A stretch of 64,000 bases of DNA from Pseudomonas vanderleydeniana (GCF_014268755.2 NZ_CP077093.1:3026001-3090000), one strand, 5' to 3'; positions 32,876 to 42,164 are shown, counted from the first letter of the stretch. The notes: generated by a model from the letters alone, not told the origin. Numbers and translations: made by a program.

Positions 32876-33697
32876 ATGCGTTTTTCTTCCTTGCTGGGCG
32901 CGGGGCTGCTTGCTCTGGTCGCGACTTCACAGGCGTTTGCCGGTGCCACGCTGGATCGGGTCGAGTCACGCAAGGAATTGGTCAACGTGCTGATGGAGAG
33001 CTACCCGCCATTCTCCTTCCTGAACGAGCAGAACCAACTCGATGGTTTTGACGTGGACGTGGCCAAGGCGGTCGCGCAGAAGCTGGGCGTCAAGCTGCGC
33101 CTGGAAACCCCGTCGTGGGACGTGATCGCGGCCGGCCGCTGGAGTGGTCGCTACGACCTGTGCATCTGCTCGATGACGCCGAGCAAGGCCCGGGCCGAGG
33201 TCTTCGACTTCCCGGTCGAGTACTACGCTTCGCCAGCGGTGATCGTGGTCAATGCCAAGGACGATCGCATTCATTCGGCCAAGGACCTGGAAGGGCGCAA
33301 GGTCGGCCTGACCAGTGCCTCCAGCTACGAGAGCTACCTGAACAAGAACCTGGTGATCGAAGGTGCCGAAGACAAGAAGATCGACTACCCCTTCGATTTC
33401 GTCCAGATCGCGCCCTACGACACCGACAACGTGGCTTTCCAGGACCTGGGCCTGGGCGCCGGCGTGCGCCTGGACGCGATCCTGACCAACCTGGTGACCG
33501 CCCAGCCGCGCCTGAACCAGGACAAGCGCTTCAAGCTGGCCGGTGCGCCGTTGTATGAGGAGCCCAACTCGGTCGCCATCGAGAAGGGCGACCCGCAATG
33601 GGATGCCAAGGTGCGCCAGGTGTTCGCCGAGCTCAAGAGCGACGGCACCCTGGCTCGGCTGTCGCAGAAATGGATCGGCGCCGACATCAGTAAATGA
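32876..33697 (+). CDS. Periplasmic amino-acid-type substrate-binding protein
   Basis: A 273-residue type 2 periplasmic binding protein. It has a signal peptide (MRFSSLLGAGLLALVATSQAFA), the family-3 pattern GFDVDVAKAVAQKLGVKL, ICSMTPSKARAEVFDFP, and a DLEGRKVGLTSASSYESYL hinge. It should deliver an amino acid or small amine to the permease encoded next, whose ATG overlaps its stop (ATGA at 33694-33697). AGGAG precedes the start. The ligand cannot be read from sequence. Confidence 0.9.
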   Translation: MRFSSLLGAGLLALVATSQAFAGATLDRVESRKELVNVLMESYPPFSFLNEQNQLDGFDVDVAKAVAQKLGVKLRLETPSWDVIAAGRWSGRYDLCICSMTPSKARAEVFDFPVEYYASPAVIVVNAKDDRIHSAKDLEGRKVGLTSASSYESYLNKNLVIEGAEDKKIDYPFDFVQIAPYDTDNVAFQDLGLGAGVRLDAILTNLVTAQPRLNQDKRFKLAGAPLYEEPNSVAIEKGDPQWDAKVRQVFAELKSDGTLARLSQKWIGADISK

Positions 33698-34515
33698 GTG
33701 CCTACGAACCCTCCCCGAAGCCTGTGGCCAAGGCCACGGGCCCGCGCCTGTTCGGTTTCCGGACACGCCTGTACCTGACCTGGCTGGCGCTGTTCGCCCT
33801 GTTCATTGCCTTCTTCCTGAGCTTTGATCTGAAGTTCGCGATCATCCTGGAGAAATTTCCGAACCTGGCCGGTTTCAAACTGGGGCCGAACGGTTTCCTG
33901 CAGGGCGCGGCGCTGACCCTGTTCCTGTGCCTGTGCTCGATGGTGGTCTCGGTGCTGTTCGGTTTCGCCGCAGCCCTGGCGCGCCTGTCGAACAGCGCGG
34001 TGCTGGTGGGTATCGCCAGCTTCTACACCTCGTTCTTCCGCGGGACGCCGCTGCTGATCCAGATCCTGCTGATCTACCTGGGCCTGCCACAACTGGGCAT
34101 GGTCCCCGGGGCGATCAGCGCGGGCATCATCGCGCTGTCGCTCAACTACGGCGCCTACCTGAGCGAGATCTTTCGCGCCGGTATCCTCGGCGTTGCCCGG
34201 GGCCAGCGCGAGGCGGCACTGGCGTTGGGCATGCGGCCACGGCAGATCTTCCGGCACGTCACCTTGCCTCAGGCCATGCGGGTGATCATCCCGCCGACCG
34301 CCAACCAGTTCATCTCCATGCTCAAGGACTCGTCGCTGATCTCGGTGATGGGCGTCTGGGAAGTGATGTTCCTGGCGCAATCCTATGGCCGCTCCAGCTA
34401 TCGCTACATGGAGATGCTGACCACGGCGGCGGTGATCTACTGGCTGCTGTCGATCCTCCTGGAGCTGGTGCAGGCGCGCCTGGAAAGGCACTTCGGCAAG
34501 GCTTACCGACGCTAG
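33694..34515 (+). CDS. ABC transporter permease, HisM/GlnP type
   Basis: A 273-residue polar-amino-acid permease. It has about five helices plus an unusually long N-terminal segment, and the EAA loop GVARGQREAALALGMRPRQIFRHVTLPQAMRVIIPPTANQFISMLKDSSL, which contacts the ATPase. SFYTSFFRGTPLLIQILLIYLG is characteristic of the family. Only one permease is present, so a homodimer is likely. No ATPase gene follows; the next gene is an oxidoreductase, so the ATPase must be encoded elsewhere or be shared. Confidence 0.92.
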   Translation: MSAYEPSPKPVAKATGPRLFGFRTRLYLTWLALFALFIAFFLSFDLKFAIILEKFPNLAGFKLGPNGFLQGAALTLFLCLCSMVVSVLFGFAAALARLSNSAVLVGIASFYTSFFRGTPLLIQILLIYLGLPQLGMVPGAISAGIIALSLNYGAYLSEIFRAGILGVARGQREAALALGMRPRQIFRHVTLPQAMRVIIPPTANQFISMLKDSSLISVMGVWEVMFLAQSYGRSSYRYMEMLTTAAVIYWLLSILLELVQARLERHFGKAYRR

Positions 34516-34526
34516 CGCGCAGGGCG

Positions 34527-34562
34527 GACGCGGCCTTGTTCGATCGTATGAACGGCCGCGTC
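34527..34562 (+). terminator. Hairpin after the ABC permease
   Basis: A 9-bp perfect inverted repeat (GACGCGGCC / GGCCGCGTC) with an 18-nt loop begins 12 bp after the permease stop. A T tract is absent, so it may attenuate or stabilise the transcript rather than terminate it. Confidence 0.4.
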
Positions 34563-34641
34563 GAAATTCCTAACAACGCTCAATTGTTGCACCCTGCGGG
34601 CGGCGTGAAACTGTGCAAAACAACACAGTGGATCACCGCCC

Positions 34642-36048
34642 ATGCGCCTGGCATCTTCCCGTCCCCTCAAGCGCAGCCATTGGCTGCAGAGCCTGCCGGA
34701 AAACCTGCAGCCCACGTCGCCGCTCAAGGGCGAACACATCGCCGATGTGGCGATCGTGGGTGGCGGCTTCGTTGGCCTGTGGACGGCTATCACTCTCAAG
34801 GAACGCAACCCTGACGCCAGCGTCGTGGTGCTGGAGCAGGATATCTGCGGCGGCGGAGCCTCCGGCCGCAATGGCGGTTTCGTCATGTCCTGGTGGCCCA
34901 AGATCGGTTCGCTGCTCAATTTCTGCAGCCGTGAACAGGCGTTGTTCCTCGCCAACGCCGCCGAGCAGGCCATCACCGAACTCGGTGTGTTCTGCGAGCA
35001 GCATGACATCGATGCGCACTACGCCCGCAAGGGATGGTTGTGGACCGCGACCGCCCCAGCCCATGTCGATAGCTGGAATGGCACGCTGGACCTGTGTGCC
35101 CGGTTGGGCGTCCAGCCATTCGAGAGGTTGTCGCCAGAGGCTGTTGCCCAGGCCACCGGATCCAGCGTGCACCTGGCGGGGGTGCTTGAGCGCAGCAACG
35201 CCACGGTGCAGCCAGGTGCGCTCGTGCGCGGCATGCGGCGGGTGGCGATGGCCTCGGGGGTGCGGATTTTCGAGCAGACGCCCGTACAGGAGATCCAGCC
35301 AGGCAAAACCGTACGGCTGATCACCGAGCAGGGCCAGGTGCGGGCGCCAGCCGTGGTACTGGCCAGCAACGCGTGGGCCGCGGCGATTCCGGAGTTGGCT
35401 CGCCTGATCGTGCCGGTGAACAGCTCGATCGTGGTCACCGAGCCTGTTCCGGAGCAGCTTGAACGGATGGGGTGGACGGGCCAGCAGTCGATCACCGATT
35501 CGCAGCTGATGGTGGATTACTACCGCACCACCCGTGATGGCCGCATCGCCTTTGGCAAGGGGACCGGTGCCCTGGCTTATGGCTCGCGGATCGACGAAAC
35601 CTTCAGCGAGCATCGCGACAGTATTGAACTCACCACCGCGGACCTGCGTCGCACCTACCCAGCCCTGTCCGCCATCCGGATCACCGATGCCTGGTCGGGG
35701 CCGATCGACCGGACCTACGACAGCCTGCCGGTGTTCGGCACCCTGGCGGGCAGCGACAACATCCACTACGGCATCGGCTGGAGCGGCAACGGGGTAGGGC
35801 CCAGCCGCCTCGGCGGGCGCATCCTCGCCAGCCTGGCCCAGGGCCTCAAGGACGAATGGAGTACCTGCCCGCTGGTGGGACGCCGCTGCAGGACCTTCCC
35901 GCCCGAGCCACTGCGCTACCTGGGTGGTTCGCTGGTGCGCAACGCTGTCATCCGCAAGGAACGCGCCGAGATGAGCGGGGCCCGGCCCTGCGCCATCGAC
36001 CGCCTGCTGGCCGGGCTTGCCCCCGCCGGCCTTGAAGACAAAGCCTGA
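34642..36048 (+). CDS. FAD-dependent amine/amino-acid oxidoreductase (DAO family)
   Basis: A 468-residue flavoprotein. The FAD-binding Rossmann motif is DVAIVGGGFVGLWTA (about residues 34-48), followed by the DAO-family GGGASGRNGGFV, and the C-terminal YGIGWSGNGVGPSRLGGRI contacts FAD. The pattern is close to PuuB-like gamma-glutamylputrescine oxidases and related amine oxidases. It would oxidise the amine imported by the upstream ABC system (inference). The start at 34642 lacks a strong ribosome site. A small cupin gene follows 22 bp later, and the pair recurs in polyamine-like clusters. Confidence 0.88.
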   Translation: MRLASSRPLKRSHWLQSLPENLQPTSPLKGEHIADVAIVGGGFVGLWTAITLKERNPDASVVVLEQDICGGGASGRNGGFVMSWWPKIGSLLNFCSREQALFLANAAEQAITELGVFCEQHDIDAHYARKGWLWTATAPAHVDSWNGTLDLCARLGVQPFERLSPEAVAQATGSSVHLAGVLERSNATVQPGALVRGMRRVAMASGVRIFEQTPVQEIQPGKTVRLITEQGQVRAPAVVLASNAWAAAIPELARLIVPVNSSIVVTEPVPEQLERMGWTGQQSITDSQLMVDYYRTTRDGRIAFGKGTGALAYGSRIDETFSEHRDSIELTTADLRRTYPALSAIRITDAWSGPIDRTYDSLPVFGTLAGSDNIHYGIGWSGNGVGPSRLGGRILASLAQGLKDEWSTCPLVGRRCRTFPPEPLRYLGGSLVRNAVIRKERAEMSGARPCAIDRLLAGLAPAGLEDKA

Positions 36049-36070
36049 TCCTTAAAAAAAGAGCCACGAC

Positions 36071-36418
36071 ATGACACCCATCGTTACCCGCCTTGCGGCC
36101 AACACCGCTTTCAGCCTCTCGACGCCCGTCGCCCAACCGTTGGGCGAGCCGATCTCCCAGACCCGCACGGCTGCCAGCCAGGCCCTGGAAAACCCGAACG
36201 TGGCGTTCGGCATCTGGGAATGCACGCCTGGCACCTGGCGCCGCCAGGTGTTGCAGGCCGAGTACAGCTACTTCATCAGCGGCCAGGGCATCTTCACCCC
36301 GGATGAGGGCGAGGCCGTCCAGTTCCAGGCCGGGGATGCCATCTACTTTGCGCCGAAAACCACGGGCGTCTGGGATATCCGGGAAACCGTCACCAAGCAC
36401 TACTTCATCGTCGGCTGA
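36071..36418 (+). CDS. Small cupin-domain protein (DUF861/EutQ-like)
   Basis: A 115-residue single cupin: GIWECTPGTWRRQVLQAEYSYFISGQGIFTPDEGEAVQFQAGDAIYFAPKTTGVWDIRETVTKHYFIV. This matches the (S)-ureidoglycine aminohydrolase/EutQ-like DUF861 cupins often paired with FAD amine oxidases. The usual His metal ligands of motif 1 are not seen in the expected places, so it may not be a metalloenzyme. It lies 22 bp after the oxidase and is followed by an MFS carrier; function is unknown. Confidence 0.8.
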   Translation: MTPIVTRLAANTAFSLSTPVAQPLGEPISQTRTAASQALENPNVAFGIWECTPGTWRRQVLQAEYSYFISGQGIFTPDEGEAVQFQAGDAIYFAPKTTGVWDIRETVTKHYFIVG

Positions 36419-36461
36419 TCGGCCCACGCACCTCTATAACTTCAATAACAAAGGTCGCCTT

Positions 36462-37823
36462 ATGAGCGTGTTCGATATCATCGAAAATTCGCCCGTATCG
36501 AAATTCCACCGCAAGCTGCTGCTGGCCTGCTGCGGTGGCCCGTTTCTCGATGGCTACATCCTCAGCCTCATTGGTATCGCCCTGGTCGGCTTTGCCCAGG
36601 ACATTCCGGCCAGCTCCGTGGAAACCGGCCTCATCGGCGCCGCCTCGCTGCTGGGGATCTTCTTCGGCGCCACCGTGTTCGGCGCAATCACCGACCGGAT
36701 CGGCCGGGAGACCATGTATGCGCTGGACCTGACGGTGCTGATCATCGCCTGCGGCCTGAGTGCCTTCGTCACCGATGCCTGGCAATTGATCCTGCTACGG
36801 TTCGTCATCGGCCTCGCTGTCGGCGCCGATTATCCGATCGCCACGTCACTGCTGACCGAGTTCACTCCGTCCAGGCGCCGTGGCTTCATGATCGGCGTGT
36901 CCGGGCTGGCCTGGTCGGTGGGGGCGATGACGGCGTTCATCGTCGGCTACCTGGTGGTCAAGTTCAGCGGGGATCATTCGCTGTGGCGCTGGATGCTGTT
37001 CAGCGGCGCGGTGGTCGGCATCATCGTCGTGCTGATGCGCCGCGGCATTCCCGAGTCGCCCCGCTGGCTGGCGAGCAAGGGGCGGGTGAAGGAGGCCGAG
37101 GAAGTCATTCTGCAGGTCTACGGCAAGTCGGTGAAAATCACGCAACAGGATATCGACCAACTCAATGACGGCGGTCGTCCACGCTCCTGGAAGGCCGACC
37201 TGAAGATGATCGCGTCCGGTGGCTACCTCAAGCGGACCATCATGTGCGGCGTGCTCTACTTCGCGCAGATCACCCCGCAGTACGTACTCTACACCTTCGG
37301 CGGCATGATCCTGATGTCCGCCGGCATCAAGGGCGTCAACGCCTCGACCCTGGGTGAGCTGCTGATCGCGATCCTCTTCGCCATCGGTGTGGTGCCGGCG
37401 CTGAAACTGGTGGAAAGCTGGGGGCGCCGGCCCATGGTGCTGGTGCCCTTTGCCTTGATGGCCGTCCCGCTGTTCGCGCTGGGTCTCTGGGCTGACGCAC
37501 CGGCCTGGTTCATCGTCAGTGCGTTCGCTTTCTACGCCTTCGTCTCGGGAGGGCCGAGCATCCTGGAGTGGATCTATCCCAACGAGCTGTTTCCGACGTC
37601 GGTGCGGGCGACCGCCGTGGGTGTCGCCGTCGGCTTCAGCCGCATTGGCGCGGCGACAGGTACCTACCTCACACCGATCGGCATCGAGTCGATCGGCCTG
37701 CAGGGCACACTGATGATCGGCGCGGCGGTGACCCTGCTGGCCTTCTTCATCTGCCTGGCCTGGGCACCGGAAACCAAGGGGCGCTCGCTGCAGCAATCGG
37801 CGTCATTGAATCTCGCAGGCTGA
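36462..37823 (+). CDS. MFS transporter, sugar/aromatic-acid porter type
   Basis: A 453-residue twelve-helix carrier with the sugar-porter signatures GAITDRIGRETMYALDL, GLAVGADYPIATSLLTEFTPSRRRG and PESPRWLASKGR, and the helix 10-11 region EWIYPNELFPTSVRATAVG. It imports a small polar or aromatic solute with protons. The start at 36462 has AAAGG about 8 nt upstream. It follows the cupin by 43 bp and ends before the pucR-type gene, consistent with one transcript for uptake, oxidation and regulation. Confidence 0.9.
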   Translation: MSVFDIIENSPVSKFHRKLLLACCGGPFLDGYILSLIGIALVGFAQDIPASSVETGLIGAASLLGIFFGATVFGAITDRIGRETMYALDLTVLIIACGLSAFVTDAWQLILLRFVIGLAVGADYPIATSLLTEFTPSRRRGFMIGVSGLAWSVGAMTAFIVGYLVVKFSGDHSLWRWMLFSGAVVGIIVVLMRRGIPESPRWLASKGRVKEAEEVILQVYGKSVKITQQDIDQLNDGGRPRSWKADLKMIASGGYLKRTIMCGVLYFAQITPQYVLYTFGGMILMSAGIKGVNASTLGELLIAILFAIGVVPALKLVESWGRRPMVLVPFALMAVPLFALGLWADAPAWFIVSAFAFYAFVSGGPSILEWIYPNELFPTSVRATAVGVAVGFSRIGAATGTYLTPIGIESIGLQGTLMIGAAVTLLAFFICLAWAPETKGRSLQQSASLNLAG

Positions 37824-37960
37824 GCTGCCTGCACTGGCAGCAAGCTGCTCGACGATCGAGGGGCGGCGCTGCTAGTGTGTGAGCCATCCCCCGGGGGCGC
37901 AGGTGGCGCATGGTTGCCTGCGCCCCCGACGTTTTATCACCTCGACCACTGCAAGCACTC

Positions 37961-39451
37961 ATGCCACTGAGTATTCAGGACATCATCGACAATGCGTCCC
38001 TGCGCACCCGCCTGTTGAGCGGCGCCGAGGGCACCCAACGGACCCTGCGCTGGGCGCATGTCTGTGAACTGGCCGACCCCAGCGAGTGGCTGGGCGAGGG
38101 TGACCTGCTGATGACCACGGGCATCGGCATTCCACGGCAGGCCGCGCAGCAGCGTGACTACCTGGTACGCCTGGCGGAGGCCAAGGTGGCCGGCCTGATG
38201 ATCGGCGAGAACATGCAGGCGCCGGCGGACATTGGCGCACTGAACGAGCAGGCGGCGCTGCTGGGCTTTCCGGTGCTGCTGACCGACTATTCGGTGCCGT
38301 TTTCCGCAGTGACCAAGGCCATTCTCGATGCGCGCGACCAGGTTGAGGACCAGCGGCGCCGAGCCGTGGTGCGGCTCTACGAGAGCGCCAGGATCGGCCT
38401 GCGTCGCCTGGGGCTCAACGGCTTGCTGCTGAGGCTTTCGGCAGACGTCATGGCCAGCCTGTATCTGTTCGACACCCGCACCCTCAACCCTTGGGAGGAG
38501 GGGCTGGCGGGGTTGCCGCAGAGCTGGTTGCAGGTCCTTGGCAAACGCCCCCAGCCGATCAGCGACCTGGCGCGTTGTCATGACGGTGAGCAGGAAGCGC
38601 TGGTCATGGCGCTGCCGGCCTTGCCCGATTGCGGCATCCTGGCCAGTGGCGGCCCGTTGCTCGACTATGGGATCGTCCATCATATTGCCTCGCTGCTGAC
38701 GATCGAGCTGGAACGGGTGCAAGGCGAGAACGAACGCCAGCTGCGCCTGGGCTCGGAGCTGATCGATGACCTGATCCACCTGCGGCTGCCCGAAAAGGCC
38801 GCCGATGAGCGCCTGGAACAGCTCGATTGCTGCGCGCGGCAGGCCCACCTGGTGTTGGCCAGGCCGCAGGGTTCACTGCCTGGAAGATGGCAACTCGAAC
38901 TGGGCCGGCAACGCCAGAAGATGCTGGCGCGGCAGGTCGGCGATGAATTGGTGATGATCCTCGCCGAGCATGCGGCAACCCCGTTGCTGCAGTCCGTGCT
39001 GGGTTGCAGTATCGGCGTCAGCGCGCCTTTGGGTTCCGGGCTGCGGGTTCCCGAAGCCCTGCGCGAAGCGCGCCTGGCGCTGGCCCATGCCACCGCGTCG
39101 AGGCCTCTGGTGGACTACGCCAACGCCCTCGATGAGTCGTTCTGGTTGCCAGGCGACCTGGCCCAGGCCCGCAGCCTGTATCGGCGGGTGCTCGGCAACC
39201 TGGTCGATTACGACGAACAGAACGGTGGCCAGCTGATTCAGACCCTGCGCGTGTTCCTGGAACAGAATCGCTCGTGGCAAAAGTCATCGCAGATCCTCAA
39301 CATCCACAAGCAGACGCTGATCTACCGGATCAGGCGCATTGAGGAAATCACCGGGCGCTCGCTGGACAGCACCGAAGGGGTGATCATCCTGTGGATCGCG
39401 CTGCGTTCGATGGATATCGCAGGTGCGGGCCAGGCGCCGCCTGGCCCCTAG
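37961..39451 (+). CDS. PucR-family transcriptional regulator
   Basis: A 496-residue regulator. The N-terminal PucR domain (MPLSIQDIIDNASLRTRLLSGAEG, LADPSEWLGEGDLLMTTGIGI) is followed by a GGDEF-like central region and a C-terminal helix-turn-helix (FLEQNRSWQKSSQILNIHKQTLIYRIRRIEEITGRSLDST), the PucR C-terminal HTH. PucR proteins respond to purine, polyamine or amino-acid breakdown products. It probably controls the ABC-oxidase-cupin-MFS genes upstream (inference). The ATG at 37961 begins the conserved PucR domain. Confidence 0.9.
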   Translation: MPLSIQDIIDNASLRTRLLSGAEGTQRTLRWAHVCELADPSEWLGEGDLLMTTGIGIPRQAAQQRDYLVRLAEAKVAGLMIGENMQAPADIGALNEQAALLGFPVLLTDYSVPFSAVTKAILDARDQVEDQRRRAVVRLYESARIGLRRLGLNGLLLRLSADVMASLYLFDTRTLNPWEEGLAGLPQSWLQVLGKRPQPISDLARCHDGEQEALVMALPALPDCGILASGGPLLDYGIVHHIASLLTIELERVQGENERQLRLGSELIDDLIHLRLPEKAADERLEQLDCCARQAHLVLARPQGSLPGRWQLELGRQRQKMLARQVGDELVMILAEHAATPLLQSVLGCSIGVSAPLGSGLRVPEALREARLALAHATASRPLVDYANALDESFWLPGDLAQARSLYRRVLGNLVDYDEQNGGQLIQTLRVFLEQNRSWQKSSQILNIHKQTLIYRIRRIEEITGRSLDSTEGVIILWIALRSMDIAGAGQAPPGP

Positions 39452-39455
39452 TGGG

Positions 39456-40160
39456 TCAGATGCTGCGGGTGATACCGCCATCGACCCTGAGGTTCTGCCC
39501 GGTGATGTAGGCTGCGCCTGCGCTGGCGAGGAAGGCGACGGTGGCGGCAATTTCCTCGCTGGTGCCGTAGCGCTTGAGCGGCACGCTGTCGCGGCGCTGT
39601 TCGGTCTGCGGCAGGCTGTCGATCCAGCCAGGGAGGATGTTGTTGATCCGCACGTTATCGCCGGCGTACTGGTCGGCGAAGATCTTGGTGAAGGCGGCCA
39701 GCCCGGAGCGGAATACCGCCGAGGTCGGGAACATCTCGCTGGGTTCGAAAGCCCAGGCGGTGGAGATGTTGATGATCACCCCGGCCTGCTGGCGCTGCAT
39801 GATCGGCGTGACCAGGCGGGCAGGGCGGATCACGTTGAGCAGGTAGGTTTCCATGCCCTTGTGCCAGTCCTCGTCGCTGATCTCCAGGATCGGTGCGCGC
39901 GGGCCATGCCCGGCGCTGTTGACCAGCACATCGATGCGTCCCCATTTTTCCACCACGGCATCCACCAGGCGCTGCAGGTCCTGCACCGACTGGTTGCTGC
40001 CGGTCACGCCGATACCACCAAGCTCATGGGCCAGCGCTTCGCCCTTGCCCGAGGAAGACAGGATGCCGACCTTGAAGCCGTCCGTGGCCAGGCGCCGCGC
40101 CGCCGCCGCGCCCATGCCACTGCCACCGGCGGTGATGATTGCCACTTTTTCTGCTGACAT
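39456..40160 (-). CDS. SDR-family protein with altered catalytic motif
   Basis: A 234-residue short-chain dehydrogenase fold. The cofactor motif TAGGSGMG (residues 10-17), NSAG (81-84) and Ser133 in NISTAW are present. At the place of the YxxxK dyad the protein reads S147-A-V-F-R151, so both the catalytic Tyr and Lys are replaced. The rest (NNILPGWIDSLP, ITGQNLRVDGGITRSI) is SDR-like. It is either a non-dehydrogenase SDR relative or uses other residues. Start 40160 has GGGAG 5 nt upstream. It is convergent with pucR with only 4 bp between stops. Confidence 0.85.
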   Translation of the reverse strand: MSAEKVAIITAGGSGMGAAAARRLATDGFKVGILSSSGKGEALAHELGGIGVTGSNQSVQDLQRLVDAVVEKWGRIDVLVNSAGHGPRAPILEISDEDWHKGMETYLLNVIRPARLVTPIMQRQQAGVIINISTAWAFEPSEMFPTSAVFRSGLAAFTKIFADQYAGDNVRINNILPGWIDSLPQTEQRRDSVPLKRYGTSEEIAATVAFLASAGAAYITGQNLRVDGGITRSI

Positions 40161-40259
40161 ACGCTCTCCCAGGTTGCGCACCGTGTTGGTTCAGATCGAT
40201 CCACCCTATCAGCAGGCGCGTCGACGAGGGAGGTAGCCGAGCTTTATCAAGGCAGTAGC

Positions 40260-41153
40260 TTAACTACTGGGTATCTGTTGCTTCAGCCAATCCTTGACCA
40301 GTAGCAGGAGGGGGGACTGTCGGGCCTTGCGGGGCCATACCAGGTAGAACGCCTTGTCGAGCCGAAGCTGCAGGGCGAACACCTGGACCAGCCGCCCGGC
40401 GGCGATATCGTCCTTGACGAACGCCTGGCTGGCGAGGGCGATGCCCTGGCCGCCGATGGCCGCTTCGATCGCCAGCGAGGTCTGGTTGAAGCGCATGTTT
40501 TTGGCGGTCGGTTGCCCGTGGTGGGGGAACAGCGCCGCGGTGAACTCGGGCCAGACATTGTGCGCGTCGTGCAGCATGGGGAAGTCCTGCAGGCCCGCGA
40601 AGCTGGTGGGGCGCGGCCTGCCGTCGAACAGGCGCGGACTGGCTACCGCGATGACCCGTTGCTCCATCAACAGTTCGGTGTTCAGGCCTGCGCCAAATGC
40701 GGGAGAACCGTAGCGAACGGCCAGGTCCACGGCATCGGTCTGGAAATGCGAGAGTCGGTCGGTCGCCAGGACCCGCAGGTCGACATCCGGGTGGGCGTCG
40801 GCAAAGGCCCCAAGCCGGGGAATCAGCCACTTCGAGGCAAAGCTTGGGGTGACACTGACCGTCAGGTGCGAGGACACCGGTTTGAGCAGCCGCGTCGCTT
40901 CATCGATCATGGTCAGTGCCGTGCGAATGCTGGTGCTGTAGGCCAGGCCGGCATCGGTCAGGCCCAGACCACGTGGCAGGCGATCGAACAGGCGGATGTT
41001 CAGCGTGGCCTCCAGGCCGCGTATTTGCTGTGCCACCGCCGCCTGGGTCACGCCCAGCTCCTCGGCGGCGAGGCGGAAGTTCAGGTGGCGCGCCACCACT
41101 TCGAACACCCGGAGTGCATTGAGGGGCGGCAGTGCCGGGAAACCTTCGGACAT
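40260..41153 (-). CDS. LysR-family transcriptional regulator (GcvA-like)
   Basis: A 297-residue regulator with an N-terminal winged helix (PPLNALRVFEVVARHLNFRLAAEELGVTQAAVAQQIRGLEATLNIRLFDR) and a type-2 periplasmic-binding-like effector domain (LTVSVTPSFASKWLIPRLGAF). The PPLNALRxFE opening is typical of the GcvA/AmpR-like branch. It lies 99 bp upstream of the SDR gene on the same strand and may regulate it or the divergent gluconate dehydrogenase operon; no LysR box (T-N11-A) was confidently placed. Confidence 0.9.
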   Translation of the reverse strand: MSEGFPALPPLNALRVFEVVARHLNFRLAAEELGVTQAAVAQQIRGLEATLNIRLFDRLPRGLGLTDAGLAYSTSIRTALTMIDEATRLLKPVSSHLTVSVTPSFASKWLIPRLGAFADAHPDVDLRVLATDRLSHFQTDAVDLAVRYGSPAFGAGLNTELLMEQRVIAVASPRLFDGRPRPTSFAGLQDFPMLHDAHNVWPEFTAALFPHHGQPTAKNMRFNQTSLAIEAAIGGQGIALASQAFVKDDIAAGRLVQVFALQLRLDKAFYLVWPRKARQSPLLLLVKDWLKQQIPSS

Positions 41154-41297
41154 GGCAATGGAATTTCTATCGAATGGTGAGAGACACCGAGGCTAGCCCC
41201 TGGCGTGCGCAAAGGGAACCCGTGTCGTTGGAAAACTCACTGGCTGATCGAACTCTGGGACCGCAGCCTTGTGGCCGCTTCTCCGTCGACAAAGGAA

Positions 41298-41311
41298 TGT
41301 AACCGGTTTCA
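41298..41311. promoter_or_regulatory. PtxS-type operator before gluconate dehydrogenase genes
   Basis: TGTAACCGGTTTCA differs from the PtxS palindrome TGAAACCGGTTTCA at one base in the left half. It lies 110 bp upstream of the first dehydrogenase subunit gene and matches the known PtxS control of the gad operon in P. putida. Confidence 0.75.
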
Positions 41312-41420
41312 AAGACGCTTCAAAAACGCTAAATTACTCGGCTGAACGTTTGCAACGACCGACCACTCGAAAACCAGAAGGCGCCGCTCCGAGCCGCCCA
41401 ACGCCGATGAGGATTCAACA

Positions 41421-42161
41421 ATGCCTGAGCATGCTCCCGATAACCCGCGCAGGGACTTCCTGCGCAAAACGCTGACCCTGATCCCCGTCGTGACGGTGGC
41501 GAGCACCGGCCTGGGCTTTGGCGCCGGCCAGTTGAGCGCAGCGCCTGTGCGCGAGCCACGGGTGCCTGCAACCCCGCCGCCAAGCCAGTACCAGCCGACC
41601 TTCTTCACCGCTGAGGAGTGGGCGTTCCTGCAGGCCGCCGTCTCTCGCATCATCCCGGCCGACGACCTCGGTCCCGGTGCGCTGGAGGCCGGTGCTGCCG
41701 AGTTCATCGACCGGCAGATGAACACTCCCTACGCCACGGGCGCGCAGTGGTACATGCAGGGGCCGTTCAAGGCCGATGCCGCCCCCGAGCTGGGTTATCA
41801 GTTGCAACTCAGTCCGCAACAGATCTATCGCCTGGGTATCGCCGCGGCGCAGGCGTGGTGCAAAACCACCACCGGTAAAACTTTTGACGCGCAAGACAGC
41901 GCTACCCGGGACCATGTTCTCCGCAAGATCGAGTCCGGTGAGGCCGTTTTCGAGCAAGTGCCGGCCAAGGTGTTTTTCAGTCTGTTGGTGCAGAACACCC
42001 GTGAAGGGTTCTTCTGCGACCCGATCCACGGGGGCAACCGCGGCATGGTCGGCTGGACGCAGATCGGCTTTCCGGGTGCCCGGGCGGATTTCATGGACTG
42101 GGTCGAGCGCAACGAACCTTACCCGTTCCCGGCAGTATCGATTCGCGGCGAGAGGGCGTAA
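41421..42161 (+). CDS. Gluconate 2-dehydrogenase subunit 3 (Tat-exported)
   Basis: A 246-residue protein of the gluconate 2-dehydrogenase subunit 3 family. It has a twin-arginine signal (RRDFLRKTLTLIPVVTVAS, residues about 10-28), a Pro-rich linker, then FFTAEEWAFLQAAVSRIIPADDLGPGALEAGAAEFID and GMVGWTQIGFPG. It is the small subunit that carries the FAD subunit across the membrane by the Tat pathway and stabilises it. It is first in a three-gene operon (3-bp gap to the FAD subunit). The complex oxidises gluconate to 2-ketogluconate in the periplasm. Confidence 0.92.
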   Translation: MPEHAPDNPRRDFLRKTLTLIPVVTVASTGLGFGAGQLSAAPVREPRVPATPPPSQYQPTFFTAEEWAFLQAAVSRIIPADDLGPGALEAGAAEFIDRQMNTPYATGAQWYMQGPFKADAAPELGYQLQLSPQQIYRLGIAAAQAWCKTTTGKTFDAQDSATRDHVLRKIESGEAVFEQVPAKVFFSLLVQNTREGFFCDPIHGGNRGMVGWTQIGFPGARADFMDWVERNEPYPFPAVSIRGERA

Positions 42162-42164
42162 CCC

